Positions 44,296 to 53,866 are shown, counted from the first letter of the stretch. The stretch: DNA of 64,000 nucleotides from Paludibacter sp. (GCA_028690665.1 JAQVAV010000003.1:186001-250000), one strand, 5' to 3'. Translations and numbers: made by a program. The notes: generated by a model from the letters alone, not told the origin.

Positions 44296-44865
44296 ATGGA
44301 TATTCTATCAATAATCATTATAGGAATCGGACTGGCAATGGACTGCTTTGCAGTATCCATAAGTAAAGGAATATGTTCAAACAAGTTCAACTGGGCAAAT
44401 GCTTTACGTATGGCTTTTCTATTTGGATTTTTTCAGGCATTAATGCCTCTTATCGGCTACTTTGCAGGATTTAGTTTCGCAAAATACATGGAGGCTTTCG
44501 ATCACTGGATTGCTTTTGGTTTACTGGTAATTATTGGTGGAAAAATGTTTATTGAAGGACTAAAACCTATTGATCCGCAATGCGAACTTACCCCGGCCCC
44601 ATTCCGCTGGAAAACCTTGATTACGCTTGCTATTGCAACCAGCATAGATGCTTTGGCTACCGGAATTATATTTATTTCCTTTCCTGAACGAATTTACACA
44701 GCAGTTGCAATTATCGGATTAATCAGTTTCTTATTTTCACTTATAGGCACTTATCTCGGAGTACATTTTGGTAAAAAACTCAGATTCAATGTCGAAATTA
44801 TCGGAGGAATTATTCTCATCGGCATTGGAACAAAAATTTTAATAGAACATATATTCTTTTCATAA
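44296..44865 (+). CDS. mntP: Manganese efflux pump MntP
   Basis: The 189-residue inner-membrane protein has six hydrophobic helices and the MntP (DUF204) pattern: GIGLAMDCFAVSISKGI with the conserved Asp in helix 1 (near residues 8-24), FFQALMPLIGYFAG, GGKMFIEGLKP, and the second-half repeat ITLAIATSIDALATGIIF with the matching Asp (near 114-131). It exports Mn(II). The start at 44296 is preferred: the longer in-frame reading to 44194 would begin inside the tkt terminator. No yybP-ykoY riboswitch was recognised in the short leader. Confidence 0.94.
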   Translation: MDILSIIIIGIGLAMDCFAVSISKGICSNKFNWANALRMAFLFGFFQALMPLIGYFAGFSFAKYMEAFDHWIAFGLLVIIGGKMFIEGLKPIDPQCELTPAPFRWKTLITLAIATSIDALATGIIFISFPERIYTAVAIIGLISFLFSLIGTYLGVHFGKKLRFNVEIIGGIILIGIGTKILIEHIFFS

Positions 44866-44880
44866 TCAAAATTTGTTTCC

Positions 44881-44903
44881 AAGCTCAATACACAATTGAG
44901 CTT
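44881..44903 (+). terminator. Intrinsic terminator after mntP
   Basis: AAGCTCAAT (44881-44889) pairs with ATTGAGCTT (44895-44903) around ACACA and runs into TTTTATT. It starts 15 bases after the mntP stop. Confidence 0.8.
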
Positions 44904-44926
44904 TTTTATTGTATAATTTTTTAGTC

Positions 44927-46153
44927 ATGAACTTAAAAAAACAATTATTATTCGTTCTTTCATTTTTCTTATTCTCAAATCTTTTTGCAGAAAAGACTTC
45001 AGTAAACTATCAATTATACGGTTTTGTCCGTAATGTTCTGTATTTCAATTCCCGACAAAACGTCGAATCTATTGATGGACTTTACAACTTGTTCCCAGAA
45101 CCCGTTGAAATTAATACGAACGGAGAAGATGAAAATGCTGTCCCCAATGCAGAAATGCTAAGTGTTCACAGTCGTTTGGGACTCAACTTTTCCGAAGAAT
45201 CTCCTGTTTTTGGAGCAAAAGCATCTGCTAAAATCGAATGTGATTTTGCAGGTTTCTCCTCGAACTTCTATCTCATTCGTCTACGTCAGGCATACATCAA
45301 ATTAGACTGGGATAAAACCGAATTGCTTGTAGGACAAACCTGGCATCCTCTTTTCGGCAATGTTTCGCCAACTATTCCCGATTTAAATGCAGGTGCCCCG
45401 TTCCAACCATTCAACCGCAGTCCGCAAATCAGACTAAAAGAATCACTGACAAATGAATTATCGCTGACTGTTGCCGCAACCTATCAAATGCAGTATATGT
45501 CGCAAGGGCCTGACGGAAAAAGTGCCTCGTACATGCGGAATGCACTTATCCCTGATGCTTTTGCAGGATTGGAGTATAGAACTTCAAACTGGATTTCAGG
45601 TCTTGGCTTTGACACTAAAACATTAAAAATCAATCACCAATATCATAGTTCGGCAAGTTTATCCGTTTACAGTCAATATCATAAAAATAAATTTCTGCTG
45701 AAAGGAAAAGCTCTTTGGGGACAAAACATGAGTGATCATATCATGCTGGGCGGTTATGGTATCTCCGGAACCGATGCTGTTTACAACGAAGATACTTATA
45801 CAAACTTTGATGCACTCACAGGCTGGTTAAATGCTGTTTATGGAAAAGAACTGCAAATTGGACTTTTTGCCGGTTTATCACAGAATTTGGGCACAAATAA
45901 AAATCTGAAAGCTGATTCAAATGGAGCATTTACTGCTTATGGATACGGATTTTATCAAAACACACAGGAAATTGCAGATCAATTTTTCAGAGTTTCTCCC
46001 AGTATAACGTATAATATAAAAAACCTGAGCATTTCAGCCGATTACGAACTCACTTCTGCTGTATACGGAACTATCAAAGCAGACGGGAGAGTTGCAGACA
46101 CTTATCGTGTGAACAATCATCGTGCTGTAGCAACAATTACTTATAACTTCTGA
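44927..46153 (+). CDS. Outer-membrane porin, DcaP-like
   Basis: The 408-residue protein has a signal peptide cleaved near LFAE (residue 22). The mature part consists of alternating strands and turns. SRLGLNFSEESPVFGAKASAKIECDF (opening of the conserved region near residue 80), LIRLRQAYIKLDWDKTELLVGQTWHPLFG and the final aromatic strand AVATITYNF resemble DcaP-like porins. DcaP porins carry aromatic or anionic solutes in other phyla; the cargo here is unknown. The start at 44927 follows a terminator T-tract, so an upstream in-frame TTG (44909) is unlikely. The 3' end overlaps the converging U32 gene by 13 bases. Confidence 0.8.
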   Translation: MNLKKQLLFVLSFFLFSNLFAEKTSVNYQLYGFVRNVLYFNSRQNVESIDGLYNLFPEPVEINTNGEDENAVPNAEMLSVHSRLGLNFSEESPVFGAKASAKIECDFAGFSSNFYLIRLRQAYIKLDWDKTELLVGQTWHPLFGNVSPTIPDLNAGAPFQPFNRSPQIRLKESLTNELSLTVAATYQMQYMSQGPDGKSASYMRNALIPDAFAGLEYRTSNWISGLGFDTKTLKINHQYHSSASLSVYSQYHKNKFLLKGKALWGQNMSDHIMLGGYGISGTDAVYNEDTYTNFDALTGWLNAVYGKELQIGLFAGLSQNLGTNKNLKADSNGAFTAYGYGFYQNTQEIADQFFRVSPSITYNIKNLSISADYELTSAVYGTIKADGRVADTYRVNNHRAVATITYNF

Positions 46154-47964
46154 GCAGGCAAAATCTGCATTTCGCACTTTTTGCAGTCAAATATCAATTC
46201 GAACCGACTGCCTTTGTGGGTGAGATACAATGGTTCACGAAAATTGGGTTTGTGTCCTTCACGTGGACACCAACCCATTTCGTTTTTTACGCAATGGCGT
46301 GTAAACATCAACGGAACATCTGCTAAAGCCTTTGCCTCAAAACCGGGCTGTATATGTTCAACACCGTGTTCATGATAAAAACCAGAGGCAAGTTTATTCG
46401 TAACATTCCCCAGATAAGTGAGATTTTTCTGAGGAAAGGAAGCCTGAATTGGGAGTCTTCTACTTTTTCGCGAATATGATTTTGCCCTTTCAGCATCTAA
46501 TAAATCCGTTATTTCCCGACGCCATTCGGCAAGCCGGGAAGCCGGAAAAAACCATGGTTGACGAATTTGAATATCGATGTTTTGAGCTTCGTAAATAGTA
46601 TTGCCAAGTTTCGAAAACTGGTTCCGGATATTGTTCTCCACAACTTCCACTTTCTGTGCAGTCTGTTTTTCTGATAAAAAATCAAGACTAACTTCACTCC
46701 CGTCTTCCGAAATCATTTTCACCTGAAATCCGGTCATTGATTCTGAAAAAACAATGTTCACTCCTACCCTGCGCTCGGCTGTTTTTCCGCGCAATATTCG
46801 TTCAAAAGCCTGATCCTGATTCCGGTAAAGAAAAGTATTTTTTTCTGGTAAAAACCTGTCAGCAGGGTAAATTTTCCCCGACTCAACTTTATTCACTCTG
46901 AACCCGACCAATTCACCTGATTTATTCAAGAAACAAAGTCCGTCACCATTGCTCAGTTCCACGCCTTGTTCCAGCCGAAAAAAATCGGAACCTACAGTTG
47001 TAACTTTTCCCACAGACTCACCGAGAGACTTGGGTGTTTCCGGTTGAATAATACCTTTATGGCGTCCATGCAAAAAATAATCGGTAGCACTACGACGAAA
47101 ACTTTTCTCCGGATTTGGTTCAAAAAAGAATATCGTTTTACCGGAAGAGGCCCTCTGATATTCTGATTTTCCTTCCAGAATGGCATCAATTTTCCGACGA
47201 TAGAAGGCTGTAATGTTTTTTACGTACCCAATGTCCTTCAAACGTCCTTCTATTTTGAATGACGTTATACCGGCACCCAGCATTTCAGAAACAGACTCAG
47301 ATAAATCCAAATCTTTCAACGAAAGCAAATGCTTATTCTTAACCAGTATCCTGCCATCTACATCCAACAAATTGTATGGTAAACGGCAATATTGAGCGCA
47401 CTGTCCGCGGTTGGCACTCCGCCCGCTCATAGCCTCACTCATATAACACTGTCCGCTGTAACTCACACACAAAGCACCATGCACAAAGGCTTCCAATTCG
47501 ACATCCGTGTTTAATGAAATTTCTTTTATTTGTTGCAAACTAAGTTCACGGGCAAGCACCACTCTCGAAAAACCTACATCCTGCAAGAACTTTACTTTTT
47601 CGATGGTGCGATTGTCTGTTTGCGTACTGGCATGCAGTTCTATAGGAGGCAAATCAAGTTTCAGAATACCCATATCCTGCACAATCAGGGCATCGGCACC
47701 GGCTTCGTAAATCTGACGAATTAATCGTTCGGCCTGAGGTAACTGCGCATCTGTAAGTATAGTATTTATAGCCACAAAAATTTCCGAACGATACTGATGA
47801 GCATATTTTACAAGCGAAGCAATATCCTGAATAGAATTTCCGGCAGCAGCCCGCGCACTAAACTGCGGAGCACCGATATAAACGGCATCAGCCCCGTGAT
47901 TGATGGCAGCCATACCTATTTCGATATTTTTTGCAGGAGAAAGAAGCTCTATAAGTTTGCCCAT
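46141..47964 (-). CDS. U32 family protein, RlhA-like (23S rRNA C2501 hydroxylation)
   Basis: The 607-residue protein matches U32 collagenase-like proteins: LLSPAKNIEIGMAAINHGADAVYIG at the N-terminus, HASTQTDN, and the Cys-rich signature EAFVHGALCVSYSGQCYMS (near residues 160-178), followed by CAQYCR. A second, DUF3656/collagenase-like half reaches the C-terminus with late Cys residues (CVKNEMGWC, CKKC). The long two-domain form matches RlhA (YdcP), which E. coli uses to hydroxylate C2501 of 23S rRNA; protease activity is doubtful for this group. The cysteines probably bind iron-sulfur. It lies downstream of the MscS gene in a run that starts with metA. Confidence 0.88.
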   Translation of the reverse strand: MGKLIELLSPAKNIEIGMAAINHGADAVYIGAPQFSARAAAGNSIQDIASLVKYAHQYRSEIFVAINTILTDAQLPQAERLIRQIYEAGADALIVQDMGILKLDLPPIELHASTQTDNRTIEKVKFLQDVGFSRVVLARELSLQQIKEISLNTDVELEAFVHGALCVSYSGQCYMSEAMSGRSANRGQCAQYCRLPYNLLDVDGRILVKNKHLLSLKDLDLSESVSEMLGAGITSFKIEGRLKDIGYVKNITAFYRRKIDAILEGKSEYQRASSGKTIFFFEPNPEKSFRRSATDYFLHGRHKGIIQPETPKSLGESVGKVTTVGSDFFRLEQGVELSNGDGLCFLNKSGELVGFRVNKVESGKIYPADRFLPEKNTFLYRNQDQAFERILRGKTAERRVGVNIVFSESMTGFQVKMISEDGSEVSLDFLSEKQTAQKVEVVENNIRNQFSKLGNTIYEAQNIDIQIRQPWFFPASRLAEWRREITDLLDAERAKSYSRKSRRLPIQASFPQKNLTYLGNVTNKLASGFYHEHGVEHIQPGFEAKALADVPLMFTRHCVKNEMGWCPREGHKPNFREPLYLTHKGSRFELIFDCKKCEMQILPAQKL

Positions 47965-48005
47965 AATTATTTTTAAATTCCGAATTTTCTAAACATATCT
48001 TATTG

Positions 48006-48836
48006 CTAAGACTTAATATGGACATCAACCTGAGGAAATGGAATAACAACCTTATTCTCAACAAATTTCCGATTGATAATTACCCTTATTTCACTTTTTA
48101 CGCGATCAATTCTAAAAATATTTTCACTGTAAAACAATAATTGAAAGTTCAACGATGAATTTCCGAAATCCGTAAACCGAACTTCAATATTATCTTTATT
48201 AGAAACATCGTTATGCTCCAGCGCGCTATCTTTCATCAGTTTCATGACCAAATCGACATTACTGCCATAAGCTACTCCCACATTTATTTTAAACCTTGCC
48301 TTTCTGGATTGGTGACTCCAGTTTACCACTTTGTTCGTGGTAATCTTGGAATTCGGAATAATAATCGAAATGTCATCCCGGTCAAGCCCAACAGAAGTTC
48401 TCATACCAATTTCCTGAATCCGTACAACATCGTCATCAATTTCAAGAATGTCATTTACTTTGATTGAACGTTCGGAAAGTAAAATAATACCGGAGATAAT
48501 ATCGTTGAAAGTTTGTTGCAGACCAAGTCCCACACCTACCAGCAATGCCGCCGAACCAGCCAGAAAAACCGTCAGATTAATGCCGATTGTCTGCATAATC
48601 AACGCAATGGCAATAATCCAGATAATATATTTTATAATCTGATATACAGCATAAAAACTACCTTCATCAAAACTTTTCGTGTTGAGTCTTTTTCTGGTTA
48701 AAGCTTTCTTTATCAGCCACATCAAGAGCTTGGAAATCACAATTATCAAAAGAATAATAATCAAAGTATAAATCTTGATATTATACTTATCAATATGAAA
48801 TAAAACTATATTAATATAATGATCAATATCTTTCAT
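48006..48836 (-). CDS. Small-conductance mechanosensitive channel (MscS family)
   Basis: The 276-residue protein has three N-terminal transmembrane helices (about residues 20-40, 64-85 and 88-108). The third is the glycine/alanine-rich pore helix LTVFLAGSAALLVGVGLGLQQTFND, and the beta domain (LLSERSIKVNDILEIDD, with the RxxxxGDxIE-type pattern) and alpha/beta C-terminus follow. MscS channels open under membrane tension and release solutes during hypo-osmotic shock. Length matches E. coli MscS. It lies between metA and the U32 gene with gaps of about 40 bases, so it may be co-transcribed, but no functional link is obvious. Confidence 0.93.
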   Translation of the reverse strand: MKDIDHYINIVLFHIDKYNIKIYTLIIILLIIVISKLLMWLIKKALTRKRLNTKSFDEGSFYAVYQIIKYIIWIIAIALIMQTIGINLTVFLAGSAALLVGVGLGLQQTFNDIISGIILLSERSIKVNDILEIDDDVVRIQEIGMRTSVGLDRDDISIIIPNSKITTNKVVNWSHQSRKARFKINVGVAYGSNVDLVMKLMKDSALEHNDVSNKDNIEVRFTDFGNSSLNFQLLFYSENIFRIDRVKSEIRVIINRKFVENKVVIPFPQVDVHIKS

Positions 48837-48881
48837 AAAAAATTATTTTTCTCTGATTATAATCTATTACATCACAGGCAA

Positions 48882-49799
48882 TTACTCTATTTTGGAAAGA
48901 TCGTAAGGAGTTTCCTGATATACAAAATAATTCAACCAATTGGTAAACAATAAATTAGCATGGCTTCGCCAACGTACAAGCGGTTCATTTTCAGGATTAT
49001 CATCCCGATAATAATTTCGAGGCATTTTAATAGGTATACCTTTAGCCAGATCGCGTTTATATTCCGTGTCCAAAGTCAGGGGAGAATACTCGGAATGACC
49101 TGTTACGAAAAATTCACGTCCATTACGCGCCATAACCATATAAACTCCGGATTCCGAAGATTCAGACAACAAAGTCAGCTCCGGATTTTTCAGAATGTCT
49201 TCACGACGAATTTCGGTATGGCGGCTGTGAGGAACATAAAACACATCATCAAATCCCCGGAAAATAGGATTTTGCGGGTTGTATATTCTGTGTTCAAAAA
49301 CACCAAACATTTTTTCGTCCAAAGAATATTTAGGAATACCGTAATAATGATACAAACCGGCCTGAGCTGCCCAACAAATAAAATAGGTTGAAGTTACATG
49401 CTTACGTGCCCAATCAAAAATTTGTGTAAGTTCCGGCCAGTAATTCACCTCTTCGAAAGGCATCTGTTCAACCGGAGCTCCGGTGATAATCATACCATCG
49501 TAATTACTTGCTTTTATTTCGTCAAACGTTTTATAAAACGACAAAAGATGCTCAATCGGTGTATTTTTGGAAGTGTGACTTTCCATGTGCAGAAAATCAA
49601 TTTCAAGCTGCAACGGAGAGTTTGAAAGCAGTCTTATTAAATCTGTTTCGGTAGTTATTTTCATTGGCATTAAATTCAGAATCACAATCTTAAGCGGACG
49701 TATTTCCTGACTTGAAGCGCGATCCGAATCCATTACGAAGATATTCTCTCCACGGAGAATATCCACTGCCGGTAATGTTACAGGGATATTTAAAGGCAT
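48882..49799 (-). CDS. metA: Homoserine O-acetyltransferase, MetA type (predicted acetyl-CoA specific)
   Basis: The 305-residue enzyme activates homoserine in methionine synthesis. The nucleophile Cys142 is in [17 protein letters not shown], and His235 and Glu237 are in TGHSEYSP, with the same numbering as characterised MetA enzymes. Residue 111, the acyl-CoA specificity switch (Gly for succinyl-CoA in E. coli, Glu for acetyl-CoA in Bacillus cereus), is Glu here (GAPVEQ). Acetyl-CoA use (EC 2.3.1.31) is therefore predicted despite the common succinyltransferase naming. [11 protein letters not shown] at 49799 is the usual N-terminus; upstream in-frame codons run into the fold-back repeat at 49818-49966. 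Confidence 0.95.
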   Translation of the reverse strand: MPLNIPVTLPAVDILRGENIFVMDSDRASSQEIRPLKIVILNLMPMKITTETDLIRLLSNSPLQLEIDFLHMESHTSKNTPIEHLLSFYKTFDEIKASNYDGMIITGAPVEQMPFEEVNYWPELTQIFDWARKHVTSTYFICWAAQAGLYHYYGIPKYSLDEKMFGVFEHRIYNPQNPIFRGFDDVFYVPHSRHTEIRREDILKNPELTLLSESSESGVYMVMARNGREFFVTGHSEYSPLTLDTEYKRDLAKGIPIKMPRNYYRDDNPENEPLVRWRSHANLLFTNWLNYFVYQETPYDLSKIE

Positions 49800-49817
49800 A
49801 AATTCAACTTTTATTTT

Positions 49818-49966
49818 TAATGAGGATGTCCAATAAGTGCTCATTCTGAACACAAATTCCGCAAATCGCACAAATTTACGCAAATTTAATTTACATTATT
49901 GCCATATTATCAACAACTTATAATTTGTGTTAATTTGCATTTTTTTCTTTTTAGACCCCCTCATTA
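49818..49966. repeat. Fold-back intergenic repeat, copy B
   Basis: The ends TAATGAGG (49818-49825) and CCTCATTA (49959-49966) are inverted. Internally the left arm has GAACACAAATTCCGCAAAT, close to GAACACAAATTTCGCAAAT in copy A (1187-1354), and the right arm shares TTCTTTTT and GACxCCCTC with copy A. It fills most of the gap upstream of metA, so it must lie in or next to its leader. It encodes nothing. Confidence 0.6.
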
Positions 49967-49974
49967 ATACATTC

Positions 49975-50793
49975 TCAATAATATTTATTAAAAAGTTCCC
50001 AATAAGCAGAACTTCCCGTAAAATCAGTTAAAAAATTATTCAGTTTTTCGGCTAAGTCTTTCGACTTCGCATTAACAACCCAGCCGTACTCCTGCTTGAA
50101 TCCCAAAGGTAATGAAATATCCAGATTCGGATACTTCCGAAGTGCACGTGAAGCAAATATCTCGGGACAGATTGTGTTTTTTATTCTGCCCTGAGCTACC
50201 ATGCTGACCATGGCTTCAGTGCTTACATTTTTCACCTCAATCACTTTTATCGTATCCGCAATTTCATTAGCAAGATGTTCTATGCGTATCTTATACAGTG
50301 AATTGAACGGCAAATAAATCGTATCTTTTGCCAAATCATATTGTTTACGAACCAGATGTCGCGACGAATCCTTGTCCTCCAAACGCTGAACAAACATTTG
50401 GCGTGTCGTAAAAAAAGGTTTAATAAAAGTCAGACCCTTTTTAAACTCCGAAAATGCAGGTGTGAAATTAGCTACAATATCATATTCTCCATCTTTCAGT
50501 CCCTGCAGAGTTTCTTTCATATCGTTTTGTTCTGAAATCTGCAACTCAACCCCTAAACTGTCGGCAAACGCCTTTATTATTTCGTACTGAAATCCGTAAA
50601 CAGAATCTTTTATATTGGCAAAACCTAAACTACTACTATCAGTAACCACTACAAGACGACCCGATTTTAATATCTGAGGCAAGTCTCTTACTTCATGCCG
50701 GGGTCGAAGAAACAAAAAAAACAAAATAACAGTAACTAAAACCACCAATGCAATTTTAGCTACCACAATAATATGTTTTTTAGATATTTCCAT
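49975..50793 (-). CDS. Membrane-anchored family 3 solute-binding protein
   Basis: The 272-residue protein has one N-terminal transmembrane helix (about residues 10-28) and then a periplasmic SBP_bac_3 domain: LKSGRLVVVTDSSSLGF (first lobe), YGFQYEIIKAFADSLGVELQIS, LKDGEYDIVANFTPAF, and a long second lobe ending YGWVVNAKSKDLAEKLNNFL. It resembles the N-terminal domain of MltF or amino-acid-binding proteins but lacks a lytic transglycosylase domain. No ABC permease is nearby. It follows a Porin_10 gene by 38 bases, so the two may work together at the envelope; ligand unknown. Confidence 0.85.
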   Translation of the reverse strand: MEISKKHIIVVAKIALVVLVTVILFFLFLRPRHEVRDLPQILKSGRLVVVTDSSSLGFANIKDSVYGFQYEIIKAFADSLGVELQISEQNDMKETLQGLKDGEYDIVANFTPAFSEFKKGLTFIKPFFTTRQMFVQRLEDKDSSRHLVRKQYDLAKDTIYLPFNSLYKIRIEHLANEIADTIKVIEVKNVSTEAMVSMVAQGRIKNTICPEIFASRALRKYPNLDISLPLGFKQEYGWVVNAKSKDLAEKLNNFLTDFTGSSAYWELFNKYY

Positions 50794-50831
50794 AAAAATT
50801 CAAGGTTAATGTTCGGTAAAAATCTCACCGT

Positions 50832-52721
50832 TTAATCATAGAAATTCCATGTCAGCCCCATCTTAACGACTGCCGGATTTATCGGATAGTCAGGCATTGA
50901 ATAATAAATGTCCTTCATAAACTTTTGGTTCAGATGGTAGTATTCAATATAAAACCGGGTACGCTTCAAATGCAAATTTGCATAAACATTCACAACCGGA
51001 AAATTTCCAACCTTCATTGTATGCTGGTTATAAAACTGACCTGTAGCCGGCATATAACCCGGAGCATAATAAGCCGTATTGTAGCGCACATTAACTCCAA
51101 GCTGAACACTTAACACCTTCGCAAACCATTTGTCATCATAATAAAAATTATGGTACAAAGCTAATGCCGGTAGTGGGATAATCTCATCGTTTGAGGTCAA
51201 TTGAGCAACTATATTATTATCAAGGCCAAATTTGCCAAAATGAAAATTCTTTTTTAAATCTGCTGAAAGAATCTGAACATTTCCAGAATATTGAGCCGGC
51301 ATTGCCCACGAATCGTAATAAACAGAGCGAGTCACATTCTCCACTCCTACTTTCAACCACAGTTCCTGAGTCGGAATTGCAAATTCGCCACCCAAATGAG
51401 TTCGGTAAATTTTCGAAAAATTATTTTCCCAAACAAAATGATTGGAATGATAATATTGTTCAAAGTACGAAGGTTCATCACTTCGGATAAAACCGTTTGC
51501 CAAAAGTTGAATCGTATTATTCCATAATTTAAAATTGCCTTCGATTCTCGTTTCCAACAAAAAATCACCTGCTTTGTATCCTAAGAAATCAAGTTCTCCA
51601 AGAAATCTGTACTTGAAAGTCTGGCCCAATTCCTTGGCTAAAATTCCTCCAAGCTTTGTATTCGATTTAACATCATGCAGATAAACTGTGTCGGTCGTAT
51701 AAAGAAAATTCTGAACTTCATTCTGTATGTAGGCAGTGAGTCCAAACTGCATCCATTTATTAAACTCTTCGGCAAGACTTATTGAAAATCTGTTGGTCAT
51801 CGATTGAAGTGCGGCAGTATCATTTGTCTCCTCAATTGGTAAATATGTATGAGCATAAAAACTAGTATCTACGGAACTTTCGAAATACCGCTTACGCATT
51901 TGTTCTAGCTTAATAGTATGTGCAAACTTAGTTACGGGCACAAACTCCATAGCTGTCGAATCTTCCGAATCTTTAATATGACGTTCAAAACCAAGACTAT
52001 ACTGCTGATTATAATACAACTGAAAAAACTTATACGAAGACTGAACCCCCGTTCCTAAATTTGTTGCAATATTCTTTGTCTCCAAGCCCGATGGCGGATT
52101 TGTAATGCTACTGGAAGAGGCAATTCCTCCGTTCTCAAGATTTGTTATTGAATTCGTTGTTATTAATCCGGCAGCTTTATACTTTTTGCCATCGTAAGTT
52201 CCGAAAAAAGATGCGGCAAAACGTTTTGAACTCTGATTTTTATATTCACCCGGAGCGTAAATATAATCCAAATCAATTCCAAAATTCGCCTTCTTATTGG
52301 CATTGGCCGTAAACAAAAACGCAACCTGATCTTCTTTTCTGTATTGTGTTCCACCCGTCAGATACTTTAAACTGCTAAATGGGGTTTTTGTATTGTAAAA
52401 CGTATTTGTACTAAAACGATTTATATAAGGATAGTAAGAATCAGCGAAGATAAAATCAGATTTTTCAGGGCAATCAAAATATATTTTGGACTGAATCGGA
52501 GAACCTAAATTTCCATTATAACTATTGGCAATGCTATATCTGTCGATCAAATTTATATCCTGAAAATTCAAATGGGCAGTATCAACCGGAATTGAATCAG
52601 CAACACCCGTAAATTCAAGAATTCTCCACGTCTTTACATAGCGGTAATCATCCGGCACTTCCGCAAAAACAGAATTGCATAACAGTACCCATAAAAATAA
52701 AATAATGGAAAATTTCTTCAC
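50832..52721 (-). CDS. Putative porin, Porin_10-like outer-membrane barrel
   Basis: The 629-residue protein has a signal peptide (cleavage near VFAE, residue 21) and a long series of amphipathic strands. Features such as DTAHLNFQDINLIDRYSIA (near residues 46-64), PIQSKIYFD, YINRFSTNTFYNTKTPFSSLKYLTGG (opening near 91) and a C-terminus ending in aromatic residues (MGLTWNFYD) match the Bacteroidota putative porin family (Porin_10). Function is unknown. A CAAAGATA promoter element lies 46 bases upstream and the solute-binding gene follows in the same operon. Confidence 0.87.
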   Translation of the reverse strand: MKKFSIILFLWVLLCNSVFAEVPDDYRYVKTWRILEFTGVADSIPVDTAHLNFQDINLIDRYSIANSYNGNLGSPIQSKIYFDCPEKSDFIFADSYYPYINRFSTNTFYNTKTPFSSLKYLTGGTQYRKEDQVAFLFTANANKKANFGIDLDYIYAPGEYKNQSSKRFAASFFGTYDGKKYKAAGLITTNSITNLENGGIASSSSITNPPSGLETKNIATNLGTGVQSSYKFFQLYYNQQYSLGFERHIKDSEDSTAMEFVPVTKFAHTIKLEQMRKRYFESSVDTSFYAHTYLPIEETNDTAALQSMTNRFSISLAEEFNKWMQFGLTAYIQNEVQNFLYTTDTVYLHDVKSNTKLGGILAKELGQTFKYRFLGELDFLGYKAGDFLLETRIEGNFKLWNNTIQLLANGFIRSDEPSYFEQYYHSNHFVWENNFSKIYRTHLGGEFAIPTQELWLKVGVENVTRSVYYDSWAMPAQYSGNVQILSADLKKNFHFGKFGLDNNIVAQLTSNDEIIPLPALALYHNFYYDDKWFAKVLSVQLGVNVRYNTAYYAPGYMPATGQFYNQHTMKVGNFPVVNVYANLHLKRTRFYIEYYHLNQKFMKDIYYSMPDYPINPAVVKMGLTWNFYD

Positions 52722-52767
52722 TACCTTGATTAAAATAAAAAACGAACCTGATATATTTTAAGGGTTA

Positions 52768-52775
52768 CAAAGATA
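52768..52775 (-). promoter_or_regulatory. -7 promoter element (TATCTTTG) for the porin-binding protein operon
   Basis: CAAAGATA on the plus strand gives TATCTTTG on the minus strand, 46 bases upstream of the porin start, an exact consensus match. Confidence 0.62.
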
Positions 52776-52861
52776 CTAAAAATATCAGGCTCGTAAGATT
52801 AGCGAATATGTAAATAAAATTAAAGCGTAAAAATATATATTTATTTCAACAAAGCTGGTTT

Positions 52862-53866
52862 CTATAATTTATCCACAACCTCATTTACAAGAGGTTTTTC
52901 ATTTATAAAATCATCTACATTCTGTAAAGTTGTCAGGGCAATATTTTCAAGTGCTTCTTTAGTGAAAAATGCCTGATGGGAAGTCACAATTACATTATTG
53001 AATGAGAGTAAGCGGGCAAGCACATCATCATCTATTACTTTATTTGACAAATCTTCATAGAAATACTCACTTTCTTCTTCATACACATCTAACCCGGCTG
53101 CTCCTATTTTTTTCGACTTAAGTCCATCGATAAGAGCTTTGGAATCAATCAACTTGCCACGTCCTGTATTGATAATAGTTACACCTGCTTTCATTTTCAA
53201 AATCGAATCTGCATTGATAATATACTCAGTCTCTTTTGTCAAAGGACAATGCAGAGAAATAACGTCCGAATTGGCATATAAACTGTTCAAATCGGTATAT
53301 TCAATCTGATTTTCTAGTGCAAAATTCTTATCGGGATAAAGATCGTAAGCCAGCACATTCACACCCATGCTCCTTAGAGTTTTAATCAAAATCTTTGCAA
53401 TTTTACCGGTACCAATAATTCCGGCAGTTTTTCCATGCATATCAAAACCCATTAAACCGTTCAAAGCAAAATTTCCTTCCCGGGTTCTGTTATAAGCTTT
53501 ATGCACTTTTCTGTTTAATGTCAGCATCAAGGCCAACGTATATTCAGCCACCGCATAAGGAGAATAGGCAGGTACCCTGACGACTTTAATTTTACCTTTT
53601 GCCGCATCCAGATCAACATTGTTGTAACCAGCACAACGCAAAGCTATTAATTTAACTTTATTTCGATATAATGCATCTATAACGACTTTATCGACAACAG
53701 CATTCACAAAAATGCAAACAACTGAAGCACCTTGAGTCAGAGCAACATTGTCGATATTTAAGTAACCTTTATAATACTTTATATCAAATCCGTACTTTTT
53801 ATTTACCTCTCGGAATGAAGATTCATCATAGGGTTTTGTATCAAAAAATGCTATTTTTAATGACAT
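52862..53866 (-). CDS. ldhA: D-lactate dehydrogenase (fermentative, 2-hydroxyacid dehydrogenase family)
   Basis: The 334-residue cytoplasmic enzyme reduces pyruvate to D-lactate with NADH (EC 1.1.1.28). It has RCAGYNNVDLDAA (near residues 78-90), the NAD-binding GIIGTGKIAKILIKTLRSMG (near 149-168), NTGRGKLIDSKAL with the catalytic Arg, GLDVYEEES with the Glu, and VTSHQAFFTKEAL with the catalytic His. The segment around YFYEDLSNKVIDDDVLARL resembles E. coli LdhA and separates it from phosphoglycerate or glyoxylate reductases. MSLKIAFFDTKPYD at 53866 is the family start; an in-frame ATG at 53905 would add 13 residues. It is divergent from the zinc-ribbon gene. Confidence 0.92.
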   Translation of the reverse strand: MSLKIAFFDTKPYDESSFREVNKKYGFDIKYYKGYLNIDNVALTQGASVVCIFVNAVVDKVVIDALYRNKVKLIALRCAGYNNVDLDAAKGKIKVVRVPAYSPYAVAEYTLALMLTLNRKVHKAYNRTREGNFALNGLMGFDMHGKTAGIIGTGKIAKILIKTLRSMGVNVLAYDLYPDKNFALENQIEYTDLNSLYANSDVISLHCPLTKETEYIINADSILKMKAGVTIINTGRGKLIDSKALIDGLKSKKIGAAGLDVYEEESEYFYEDLSNKVIDDDVLARLLSFNNVIVTSHQAFFTKEALENIALTTLQNVDDFINEKPLVNEVVDKL

